From the NCBI GenBank assembly GCA_033807775.1, contig CM066314.1, positions 149,967,429 through 150,031,428 of the forward strand: a DNA stretch of 64,000 bases. The letters run 5' to 3'. This DNA comes from Saussurea involucrata (Eukaryota; Streptophyta; Magnoliopsida; Asterales; Asteraceae). Numbering within the stretch: position 1 is the first letter of the stretch; every line of letters starts with the position of its first letter. Below, piece after piece: positions 9,814-18,882 of the stretch. The notes beneath the pieces were generated by a model, which had not been told where the DNA came from, did no database searches, and saw only the letters and a program-made list of their open reading frames with translations. Both the position numbers and the translations under genes were made by a program.

Positions 9814-10735
9814 TGTTAATGCCAAAAATTGCACCAAAGGGACAACTTAAGGTCGATGTGGACTTAAACAACTAAAGAAAAAATCTTTTGACCAGACGTG
9901 CGACGAGGATAAAAATAAAGAAACAAGGGATTTGATGACGCAGGAAAAACCTCAATCGAGGAAAAAACCTGCGGACGACAGGGGGTGTCGTCGCTGCACT
10001 ATGGTCGACAATCAGGGGCGATGTCCTTCGATACTGGTGTCGATCGTACAGAGATTACAATACAAATGAAGGAAATGCTTCGAAATGTAAAGTACAAGTG
10101 TATAAAATGTAAAACAGGTGTTTGTCGTGTGAATACAAAGTGTGAACTGCTGGTCGAGAGCTGTTGTCATGCGTCGAGAGCGATACTTAGAATAATGGTT
10201 CTTCACTTCACGTGTTCTTGAATATTGCTTCGGTTGTTAATCGCGGATATTCGATGTGTATCGGATGTTAACTGATGATCCTTGATGTGAAGACTTAGCT
10301 GGGTATTTATAGTCTTCACGTCATTAATCAGCTCCATTAATGCTTTGATCAACGGCTACAATGGCTAGAAACGGTTGCCGGAGTGATTATCCATGATGAT
10401 CTTCGTCCGTTACGGCTATCGATCGTTGATGGTTGCGTCGGTTATATCCGTTGCTCCTTAATGACTTTGACTCCTGCATTAAACACTTAACAGACGTAAC
10501 AGTCATGGTTAACGTTAGCTTGGTCGAGGTCGCATGGTTCTATGCGACGGTCGTGCGAGACGGGCGACGCTATGGTCGAGCGTCATGGGAGACGTACGAC
10601 TTACCTTTTATGAGGGATGACGATGGTGTTTTCTGGGTTTTTTGTCGAGACCTTATCTTAATACAAGATATAGCTTAGGACATGCGTCTTACCTGTTCAG
10701 GTCGCGGTCGAGCGACGTGATTTTTTGCCCAAACA
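9814..10735 (-). repeat. 5' LTR of the gag-only Tat-like element
   Basis: Aligned with 4799-5721 over its full length. It ends GCCCAAACA at 10735 and is followed by ACAAC (10736-10740), the second half of the target duplication. Most differences from the 3' LTR are C/T or G/A transitions, as expected from decay of methylated DNA. Confidence 0.92.
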
Positions 10736-11206
10736 ACAACCGCATCCGATAATCACACTGCGTACTCAAGAACATCTGGAGCAAAGAACTTTCTCTCAAG
10801 TGATCGCTCTTGACGTACGACATCGACGCACGACTCTCACGCTCAACGCATAGTTTTTACGCACGACACATAAACTATACACACAACGCACATTGTTTTT
10901 ACATTTGAAACACTTGTTACTTTACATTTCGAAGTCTTTCCTTCATTTGTATTGTAATCTCTGTACGATCGACACCCGAAACTCAAGGACATCGCCCCTG
11001 TTTGGCGACCATAGTGCAGCGACGACATCATCACTGTCGTCCGCGGGTTTTTTTTCCTCTTTGAGGTTTTTCCCGCGTCACCAAATCTCTTGTCTCTTTT
11101 ACTTTTTCCTCGCAATTACGTTGTTTGGCTTGAGATACGTTTCTTTAGTTGTTAAATGTCCACATCGACCTTAAGTTGTACTTTGGTGCGATTTTTGGCA
11201 TTAACA

Positions 11207-13563
11207 CATACCACCAAAGACACTCATGCTGTCACCGATACTCGTGCCACCGACCACCCACAACACTTCACCGAAACTGTCTTACCCTCACCGATTCATG
11301 TCTCTCCGACGCCACCTTCACCACCACCGAAGCATCCCTCACCGACCCACACTCACCATCGATCACCCTCTCACCGATCTCCAACCCATGCAACCCCAAG
11401 TAGTTCTTCATCTGAAGCTAGTTCCTCCCCCTCTCCCTCCCTCACAAGAGTATTATTTCCTGATCCCTTATCTGACCAACCCTCATCCACCCCCATCCCT
11501 GATACAAGATCACTTCCCCACAACCCCCTTTCTCCAAATGCTCCCCGCTTCCAGCTTCATAATACTCAGAATGGTACTTCTCCCACTACAGATATACGAC
11601 TCCCGGGTGATATAATTTATAAAGTTCAAGAGAGTGCCCGCCAGTGTCGGATGGTGGGTACTCAATTTGAGGCGATTAAACAAGCCTCCATCTCTATGAT
11701 TGCTCAAACGAATGACAGGGTAAGGGTTTTGGAGGATCAGCATCCTCAATTGGTTGCATCTGCTCTTCAGGGCCTGCTGAGGCCTCTCACCTATACCTTG
11801 GCTAGTGTTGGCCAAAAATTGGAGGATTTCACAACCTCCAACTCCCACATGGCTATTTCTTTAGGTGCTCTCAAAGCTTCATCTGATGTTAAGGATGCAG
11901 AGATTGCAAGACTTCGTGAACGGGACACTCAACAACAGTCCCTCAACTCTTCCATTATGGGGTCTCTTGAAAATATTCACAAAAAGGTCGACTTCCTCAA
12001 TGACAATCTTGATTGGGATCTCGACCTTGGGGACTTTTCTTTCGATAATGTTGATCGAGTTCGCATTCAACAAATTTATCAGCGGGTAGATGGTATTTCC
12101 GCGCACTTGGGTGTTTCTATTCCGGCAGCTGTTGAGGGGGAGAAGAGCCCAACAAAGGCTCCCCGAAGGCCTTCTGTTAGGCATGTCGGCAGCAACAGAC
12201 CTCCATCAGATCCCAAAGACACCTCAACCATCCGCTTCTCTACAAAACCAAAACATCCACCATTCTTGTTGAACCATCTAAGTTTGTGGGAGTCAACAAA
12301 CCACCCATCGACAACATTCCATCATGGTGGCCTCTGCCACACCGACAACTACACCAACACCGATCCCATCGGTGACCACAACCATACCGACCCCATCACC
12401 GACACCGATCCCATCGGTGGCCAAAGCCATACCGACCCCGACACATACACCAACCCCATCGGTGGAAACCTCTTCTCTCATCCCATCGGTGGAGGAAACC
12501 GACGGATCAGTTGAGGGGGAGGAAACTGGTCCGGCCGATGGCCTAAAAGATAAAGGCAAGAAAATTCTCTCGGCCGAAGATGAAGCGAAAGAAGAAAAGA
12601 AGAAAAAAAAAGATAACAAAGTACGGGGCTCGTCTTTCAGATGCATAGTCTTTGAGACTTAAACCTCTTTCCCAAGGAGTTGTCTCTGAGTTGGGTTTGT
12701 CTCCTCAAGAAATTGAGGAAGCTCGCTTGGCTAAAAAAGCCTTAGATGATTCCAAAGCTTTATCTCTTAAGGTGGCAAAGGAAGAAGCTGTCAAAGCCAA
12801 GACCTCTGACCCTATTAAAGCTCAACAGTCTGAGTTGGGCTCTCTTTAAGAATCGGTGAGAAAGGCCGCTGAAGACAAAGAGGAAGAAATAAGTTGGTAC
12901 AAGAAAGTTATGCACTACCAAACCAACAGGTCTCCCATCACTTGTATCAAAATCGCAACCTCCAAAATCTCTCCCTCCGATATTCGGCTCATCATTGAAA
13001 GGGAAGATGGGAGTTCCAGGAACATTAGAGATTATCACCTCAGGCAGTTTGGGGTCTCCGAATGGATGGAACTTTCAAAGCTTCTGGTAAAATGTACCAA
13101 TCTAAAGAAAGACATCTGCATCAGACAAATCGGTAGGTTGATGGACAAAATGAAAGAGATTAAGAAGAAGTACAACATTGTTCTTTCTTTTGAGGAACGT
13201 GCCCGAGTTCAAACCTTAAAAGAAGATGTCAGACTTCCGGCTTCAAAGGCAAAAACCGTGAAGGACACCGTCTTCAAAGACATGGCTGCCAAAGGAAAGA
13301 TTCCTTATGTGGACAATCTTGATCTGTCCATCCCAACCTCCATCACGTACCCTTCTACCACACTGTGTCTCTCACCCACTCCAGGATTATTCTTCAATGA
13401 TGCTCTCGGCCACCGACGGTTCTTCAGGTTCTCTCAGATTCACATCGCCGACATTTTCTTCTTGGATGGTATTTGCAACCTCATACCTTACATTCCTGAA
13501 GCACAACCTTTCTTCCAGAACATCGCCACCGAAATCAAACGCCGACATAAACCAATAAAATAA
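11207..13563 (+). pseudogene. E1 env-like ORF remnant, downstream piece
   Basis: Plus-strand coding remnant of the extra ORF that Sirevirus-like elements carry after pol. It opens with a Pro/Ser/Thr-rich region (11230-11550). A helical segment with heptad character (IYKVQESARQCRMVGTQFEA to LRERDTQQQSL, about 11610-11950) follows, then a repeat-rich segment (12290-12500), a Lys/Glu-rich stretch, and a C-terminal domain ending at 13563 that includes PGLFFNDALGHRRFFRFSQI. That segment matches the pattern PEFGIVYINDQNEKRFLRFSQV near the end of the E2 env-like ORF, which links the two. Frame changes near 12480 and stops near 12660 and 12848 break it. No membrane segment is evident. Confidence 0.7.
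12290..12510 (+). repeat. Array of ACCGATCCCATCGGTG palindromic words inside E1
   Basis: The words CCCATCGGTGG and ACCGATCCCATCGGTGAC recur about six times, giving local palindromes (ACCGAT...ATCGGT). The same ACCGAT/ATCGGT word is repeated in the E1 LTR (13906-14235). Slippage of a coding repeat would also produce this, but the match to the LTR word is notable. Confidence 0.7.
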
Positions 13564-13873
13564 TATGTGTATTAGTCTCTTCTAGTACTTGTAACTTTTC
13601 TATCTTTTCTATGTACAAATCTTTAATGAATACAAGTACTTTTTCTTAAACTTTGAATCTATTTGAATTTCATTCCTTTGTTGCACATATCTCCTCACTT
13701 GTAAATATTGGATATACTTAACAAATCCATAAAAGAAAAATAGACCAAAAAGAACAAAAGGAATGGGCTAGGTGAAATGAACCCAAAAAGAGTAAAAAAG
13801 GTCAAAATGCACTTTATGTTCAGTTACTCTTAAATATTCTAAGTATGGAGCTCAAATTCAAATAGGGGGAGAT
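13564..13873 (+). other. E1 3' untranslated spacer and polypurine tract
   Basis: AT-rich sequence between the env-like stop and the 3' LTR, with no open frame. It ends in AATAGGGGGAGAT (13861-13873), the polypurine tract that primes plus-strand synthesis next to the LTR. Confidence 0.7.
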
Positions 13874-14787
13874 TGTTGGGTCACCAAAGATTTGAAGTTG
13901 ACTTACCGATCTCACTCCTAAAATCTTACTTAGAATATTTCACTTTGGTTCTTTGTGATGACATAGACAGAACAACAAATGTTCGGTGAAGTCGAAGATC
14001 AACAAAAGTCAAGCTTGAAGATGTTATCATTGTGGAAGTGAAAGTCACTCTTCTCAACAAAGTCTAGTCATAGTCTACCGATCCTTGTTGTGAAAATTGG
14101 TGGACATACCCACCGATCCTCTCCCATGATCGGTCAACAGGTCCCACCGATAAGAGCCTCAAATCGGTGGGAACATGGTGCTTCTCATGCTTAGTTCTTA
14201 TCAAGGATTCTCATCAACCTCAAAATCCAAATCGGTGGAATGCTTCTTGGAAGACAAAATGAGAAGATCATTTATTATGGGACAATATCTATTGTCAGGT
14301 AAAAGTGACTATTTGTCGTTTTATCCATTATCAGATAAAGTCTCAATCAGCATGGGTATTCTTCCTGGTACTAAGGAAAAAGGTGAAAATGACACTTCAA
14401 CTTTTCAGAGTCAACCCCTACTGTCAAATCTCCAGATGACAAGTGTCCTAAGCATTTAATGCTTCATGCACTATATAAAGAGGAAGAAGCTCCCCATGCA
14501 AAGTTACGCTTTCTGAAGAATTCTCTCAGTGCAAGTTTACTTCATCTCCTCTAGACTTTATAGCTTTGAAATCTTTGTGTTAAAGTTGTTTTGTTATTTC
14601 TGTTTGTTTTGTGAAAGATTGTTAGAATAGTTCATCTGTTCTTTCCACAACAATCTATAGTTTTTGTGTGTAATTCTTAGTTGAAGTTTTTCAATAAAAG
14701 AATTAATTAAGTAATTTTTGTGTATTGTATTCAACCCCCCCCCCCCCCCCCTTCTACAATACTTGTGCTAGCCATTTGGGACTAACA
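13874..14787 (+). repeat. 3' LTR of E1
   Basis: Starts TGTTGGGTCACC directly after the polypurine tract and ends GGGACTAACA, 914 bp. It contains seven or more ACCGAT/ATCGGT words between 13906 and 14235, a TATA-like CACTATATAAAGAGG at 14469-14483, and a C19-C20 run near 14728-14751 just before the conserved tail TTCTACAATACTTG. The following ATGAC (14788-14792) would be the target duplication; its partner lies outside the window. Confidence 0.88.
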
Positions 14788-14846
14788 ATGACATACTAAA
14801 AAATGATTCACATCATCATACATCCAACAACACTATACGTGCAATC

Positions 14847-14848
<2 letters not shown>

Positions 14849-14888
<40 letters not shown>

Positions 14889-15928
14889 GAGGGATCATTT
14901 GAAAACCAATCTTATATTGCAAACTTTACAAACTACTCTCAACCAATCAGTGAATTTCCTCCTTTTTTGTTTTTTCTTAATTTTATGGGTGTTTTGGTCA
15001 TTTGATGTCAAACTTTTAAATTTTATATTTATCCAGTTATAGTTACAATTTTATTTTAAACGAATATAATCAATCAGTAGTTAATTAACCCTATAACCAT
15101 GGAAAGTCAGTATATTCTTTTTTTTAATGAAATCGTATGAATAGATATCATCTTCATCAAAATCAAATATCATCGCAAAGCATCGACTGGAATAGAACTA
15201 ATCTTCATCACCATCATATAGTATCGCATAGGGTATTCAATAAACAGGCGAAGTTTTTTAACACCCAGTCGAAGCTTTTTCTGCAATGGATAAAAGTATT
15301 GTCGAATATGTTTCGCACAACGAAATTCATGTTAACGATGTTTTTGAGAAGGATGACGATTTTCTTGCGGCATTCGTTACTCCGTTTCATCTCCGTTCAT
15401 CTCCGTTTCGTCTCCATTCATCGCCGTTTCATCTCCGTGTCATCGTCGTTTCATCTCCGTTCATCTCTGTTTCATCTTCGTTCATCGCCGTTCATCGTCG
15501 TTTCATCTCCGTGTCATTGCCGTTTCATCTCCGTTCATCTCCGCTTCATCTCCTTTCATCGGCATATGATGTCCGATGCTTCTGCGACTGTGACTTTCGA
15601 TGGAGCAACACGAAATCTGGGTTCATGCTGGTGTTTTTGTGTATCATATATTCATCAGGATCCCTATGCCATGGATTGTCTTGATTGTGAAAACTGTTAA
15701 TTTGGAATTTCATCCGAGTTGCCTAAATTATGGGTCGATGCAAATGTACAATTCTACCATTTATCATTTTCTTTTGAATTAAAAAAATTAGACTAATTTC
15801 ATTAATTCCATAAATACATCAAATGATTGTCAGCCATTGATCATTCTAATCTAGGGTCTAGATGTGGGTTTCATAGTTTGTCACATAAGGGTGGTTTGGA
15901 AATGAAACCACCTCTATATGTGTGTGTA

Positions 15929-15994
<66 letters not shown>
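14849..15994. mobile_element. Microsatellite-bounded inverted-repeat element with internal minisatellite
   Basis: A (TA)n tract (14849-14884) leads into TATAGGGGAGGGATCATTTG, and the far end is ATGAAACCACCTCTATATG followed by a (TG)n tract (15919-15994). The two ends are imperfect inverted repeats (about 26 bp, roughly 70% by eye). Several other elements in this window share this layout of TA-rich tract, TATAGRG-type end and inverted repeat. No transposase is encoded. Non-autonomous and unclassified. Confidence 0.5.
15381..15560 (+). repeat. Minisatellite of TTTCATCTCCG-type units
   Basis: About sixteen 10-13 bp units of the form TTCATC(T/G)CCGT in tandem. All frames look protein-like (RFISV repeats), but the pattern is explained by the tandem repeat, not by coding constraint. 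Confidence 0.85.
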
Positions 15995-15995
<1 letters not shown>

Positions 15996-16403
15996 ACTTT
16001 GTATGCATACCGATCACAACAAAATGTAACATGTTCATGTAGCCGTCATTTCATGCATCATCCAACATACTAGCATGCATTTCATATTTAAAGAGAATAT
16101 AGCATGCTCAACGAAATCATCATAATTATATAAAGAACATACTTACATACGTACGTGCAGGGGAGGATGGCCCTTATGGCTATTACAGACCAAGGCATGT
16201 GGGCTTTTTGATAATTTAACTAGGAGTGTTGGTTTATGTAGGTTGTAATTAAAAAAAATAACTTGGGCCCCTCCACTATAGAGTCTAGCCGACAGCCCAT
16301 CATGTAACTTCAATTGAAACCTGCTTCCATCTTCCTCAATATCTCTCACCCTCTGTCCGTCTCACCTCACGTCACTCTCTCACGTCGTCTCTGACTCTTT
16401 ATC
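15995..16403. other. 5' flank of E2, no gene seen
   Basis: Low-information sequence ending in a CT-rich stretch (16340-16403: CTCACCCTCTGTCCGTCTCA and similar). The sequence after E2 (30331-30470) has similar composition. The flank directly before the LTR (TTATC) does not match the flank directly after the element (CTGTA). Confidence 0.5.
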
Positions 16404-16683
16404 TGTTAGGGCAATTATTTTGTTGAATAGAAGTTCAAGGGGCTATTTGTAATTCCTTATTTTGAGCCTAGTTAGTGAACGGGCTGTGGGCTTGTTAACC
16501 ACGGGCCGCCATATATAATGTTTTGTTTTAGCCATTGTTCAGGCTAGTTGTTCATTATTGCTTTCCTAACATATTGTAATCTCTCTGCATTATTGAAAGC
16601 TAATTGGATGACCAGTTGAAATCATAACCGTTGTTCATATCTATTGATTTCATATTGTTCGTTGCACGGATCTGGAACTCACA
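16404..16683 (+). repeat. 5' LTR of E2
   Basis: TGTTAGGGCAATTATTTTG to GGATCTGGAACTCACA, 280 bp. It contains a TATA-like CCATATATAATG near 16509-16520. It matches 30049-30330 along its whole length with scattered differences. Confidence 0.92.
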
Positions 16684-16685
16684 AT

Positions 16686-16697
16686 TGGTATCAGAGC
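16686..16697 (+). other. tRNA-Met primer-binding site of E2
   Basis: TGGTATCAGAGC, the complement of the 3' end of initiator tRNA-Met, two bases after the LTR. This is the usual Copia primer site. Confidence 0.95.
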
Positions 16698-16737
16698 AGA
16701 CGGACAAATCGATTCAAAGTGCTCTATTCGAATTCTG

Positions 16738-17581
16738 GTAAGTTTTCTTTCATACGACTGTGTTCTTAGGTGACAATCCATATTTTGATTCTGTTGAAAT
16801 TGATCGTTTTCGTTTATTGGATATTGTTAGTATCATTCTTATTGGTGATTCTGCAAGTTTTCGTATTCTAATTCGATCGTTTGAGTGAGTTTTAAGCAAA
16901 TCAAAGTTCAAAAGTTTTGGTTGTGTTCTTGAGAAAAATCGAATTTTTAACCATCAAAACTTGTTGTTTTTGCTTCAAAATCAATTTGGGTAGTGTTATT
17001 TTTGTGTTTGGTCGAGTTCCTAATCTTTCAGGAACGATTTTGAGCAATCCTAGTCGATTCCCAATCGATTTGAAAATTCCATCCGCTGTTTCCGGATACA
17101 CCAGCCGCGGTTTCCGGACAACTCTCAGCTTTCCGGAAGTTCCCTTATTCTTTCCGGACACGACTCATCTTTCCGGGTAAGTTCTCTAAATTCCAATCTT
17201 TCCGGATACAATTGTTCCGGAAACCCAAAGTTTCCGGTAAAATATTTTATCCGGAAAACTCAACGTTTCCGGTAACTTTTTTTATCCGGACAACTCGAAG
17301 TTTGCGGTCAAATTGACTCTTTCCGGAAACCTTTCATCCGGTAAGTACCTCATCCGGAAAGCATATCATCCGGAAACTCATTTCATCCGGTAAGTTTCGT
17401 ATTCTCCATTATTTTCATCCGGGAACTATTGTCTTTCGATAACCCTTTGTTATCCAAAAACTATAGTTTATCCGAACACTTCTGTGTTATCCGGACACTT
17501 CTGTGTTTTATCTGTTTTACATTCAATCTGATCCGGACACTTCCAGATCAGACATCACATCCGGATTTCTATCCGGTAAGT
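16738..17581 (+). promoter_or_regulatory. E2 leader: repeated TCCGGA/TCCGGTAAGT words
   Basis: Between the primer site and gag, TCCGGA and TCCGGT words occur more than 20 times from 17090 to 17580. TCCGGA is a 6-bp palindrome. Four of the units run into GTAAGT, the consensus 5' splice site (17177, 17341, 17390, 17576), and a fifth GTAAGT lies at 16738 outside the array. The same TCCGGA word is repeated again before the env-like ORF (25330-26045). Repeated palindromes are known in Sirevirus noncoding DNA. A role in packaging, splicing or transcription is inference. Confidence 0.7.
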
Positions 17582-17721
17582 TCAGTTCTGTTGAATTCTT
17601 ACCTGTTTCTAGTTCAAATCAGTCGTAGAACCTGCGTTAGGATACCACTCGTAGTGCCTTGCGTTAGGTTATCACTTTGAATCGAACACATTGTCTGACA
17701 ATCACTCCAATGCAACTAAAG

Positions 17722-18882
17722 ATGTCTTCACGCGACACTCTTGCAATCGGCACCGACTCCAAACCACCTTGCCTCTACCAAGGTGAGTACAGTCAATGGA
17801 GGGACAGGTTCAAAATCTTCATTGAATCGAAGGACAACTTCGAGTACATTTGGTGAGCCTTAGAAGATGGGCCAATTCCTACACCAATGAAGACCGTTCC
17901 ACCAGCTTAAGAAGGTGGTGACACACTCACTGTGAAAAAGACTCTCACCGATATGACTGACGACGAAATAGGCATGCTTCAGGGAGAAAAGCATGCTAAG
18001 AGATACCTTGTTCAAGCTCTCCCCAACACGATCTATACTGCCATCGACAGTTACAAAGATACAGCTAAGGGCATGTGGGATCAGGTGGAAAAGATGATGC
18101 GTGGGAGCAAAGTCGGGAATCAGCTAAAGATTAATAGCTCAATAACCAAGTTTGATAGCTTTAAACAGCGCACCGGTGAATCCCTTTCCCAAACTTATGA
18201 ACGGTTCTGTCTTCTTCTCAACGAGCTCCACAAGAAGAAGATTACTCGTTCCAACACTGAGAACGCTCTGAAGTTCCTCAATAACCTTCTGCCTGAGTGG
18301 AAAGTGTTTGCATCACACGTCAAGCATAACCATTTGATGGAGAAAGTTGACATCCACGAGCTGTATGAGACGCTTCTTCAAGATGAAGATGAGGTGATGG
18401 AAATACTCAAAGAGAAGAAGGCCGCATCCAAGCCAGCTGCTGATCCTCTAGCACTCATGTCTTCCAAACGAGGAAAATCTTCTGGCCGACACTCCAAACG
18501 TACTCAAAAGCAAAGTGAATCTGAGTCAGAAACTGAGGAAAAGGAAGACAGTGATTCAGATTCTGAAATAGCTGCCATCAAGAAAGCAATGGCCCGGCTC
18601 TACAAATCCTTCCAACAGAAGTTCTACAAGCAACCGATGTCTAATAATCAGCGCTACTCTACTTCCTCCAACAAGCGCCATGATTATAAGGACAAGTATG
18701 AAGGTAAGAAGAAAGCCGATGAGTCCGATCAATCTGAAAAGAAGGAGAAAATAGAGAAAGATGATCGCAAGGAGAAAAGGAAAGACGAACTCGTGACTTG
18801 TTATAACTGCAGGAAGCTTGGCCACTTTGCGAAAGATTGCCGGAAGCCTGTGGTAAAAAAATTCTCATTATTACAAGGCTAA
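17722..18882 (+). pseudogene. E2 gag (Copia/UBN2-type capsid with CCHC knuckle)
   Basis: Begins at the ATG at 17722 (MSSRDTLAIGTDSKPP), with the capsid-like motif YSQWRDRFKIFIESKD. In-frame TGA (17854) and TAA (17908) codons interrupt it, after which the same frame is open to 18882. Motifs include AKGMWDQVEKMMRGSKVGNQ, ESLSQTYERFCLLLNELHKK and a highly charged linker. A CCHC zinc knuckle, CYNCRKLGHFAKDC, lies at about 18798-18840. A frame change in an A-run at 18854-18861 ends this frame just after the knuckle. Gag forms the particle and the knuckle binds RNA. Confidence 0.85.

Larger units (their letters stand above)
4799..10735 (-). mobile_element. Tat-like Ty3/Gypsy non-autonomous element carrying only gag and protease
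   Basis: This is a structurally complete minus-strand element: 5' LTR 10735-9814, GCGCC-type primer-binding region, leader, gag (9712-8090), protease (8150-7356), a 1.6-kb tail without RT, RNase H or integrase, a polypurine tract (5740-5722) and 3' LTR (5721-4799). The duplication ACAAC at 4794-4798 and 10736-10740 is perfect and places the insertion inside the solo LTR. The LTRs differ at roughly 25-30 of 922 positions by eye (about 97% identity), mostly transitions. Gag-bearing elements without pol are known in plants as non-autonomous (TR-GAG-like) retrotransposons; mobilisation would require RT and integrase from a relative. Confidence 0.9.
4006..11206 (+). repeat. Solo LTR of the Tat-like family (plus orientation), split by a nested element
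   Basis: The left segment (4006-4798) starts TGTTTGGGTAAAAAATCAC and the right segment (10741-11206) ends GATTTTTGGCATTAACA. These are the reverse complements of the ends of the neighbouring Tat-like LTRs, so this copy lies in the opposite orientation. It is flanked by a perfect 5-bp duplication, CATAC, at 4001-4005 and 11207-11211, with no internal coding region or polypurine tract belonging to it. That is the signature of a solo LTR left by LTR-LTR recombination. Without the insertion it is about 1,259 bp. A TATA-like CTATATAAAG lies at 4741-4750. The left segment has unusual dyads (see 4350-4600). Confidence 0.88.
3451..14787 (+). mobile_element. E1: 3' part of a Sirevirus-like Copia element, interrupted by nested insertions
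   Basis: The only uninterrupted E1 pieces are 3451-4005 and 11207-14787; everything between is a solo LTR with a second element nested in it. The 5-bp duplication CATAC (4001-4005 and 11207-11211) shows these pieces were contiguous before insertion. E1 ends with an env-like ORF remnant (to 13563), an untranslated stretch, a GGGGGAGAT polypurine tract and a 3' LTR (13874-14787) ending ACTAACA. Its gag, pol and 5' LTR are outside the window. The LTR tail (C-rich run, then TTCTACAATACTTG and CCATTTGGGACTAACA) parallels the E3 LTR tail at 54165-54209, supporting the family assignment. Confidence 0.8.

Noticed and set aside
15827..16042. ORF spanning the (TG)n tract with CVCVCV repeats
   Set aside because: Entirely explained by the microsatellite; no coding signal outside it.
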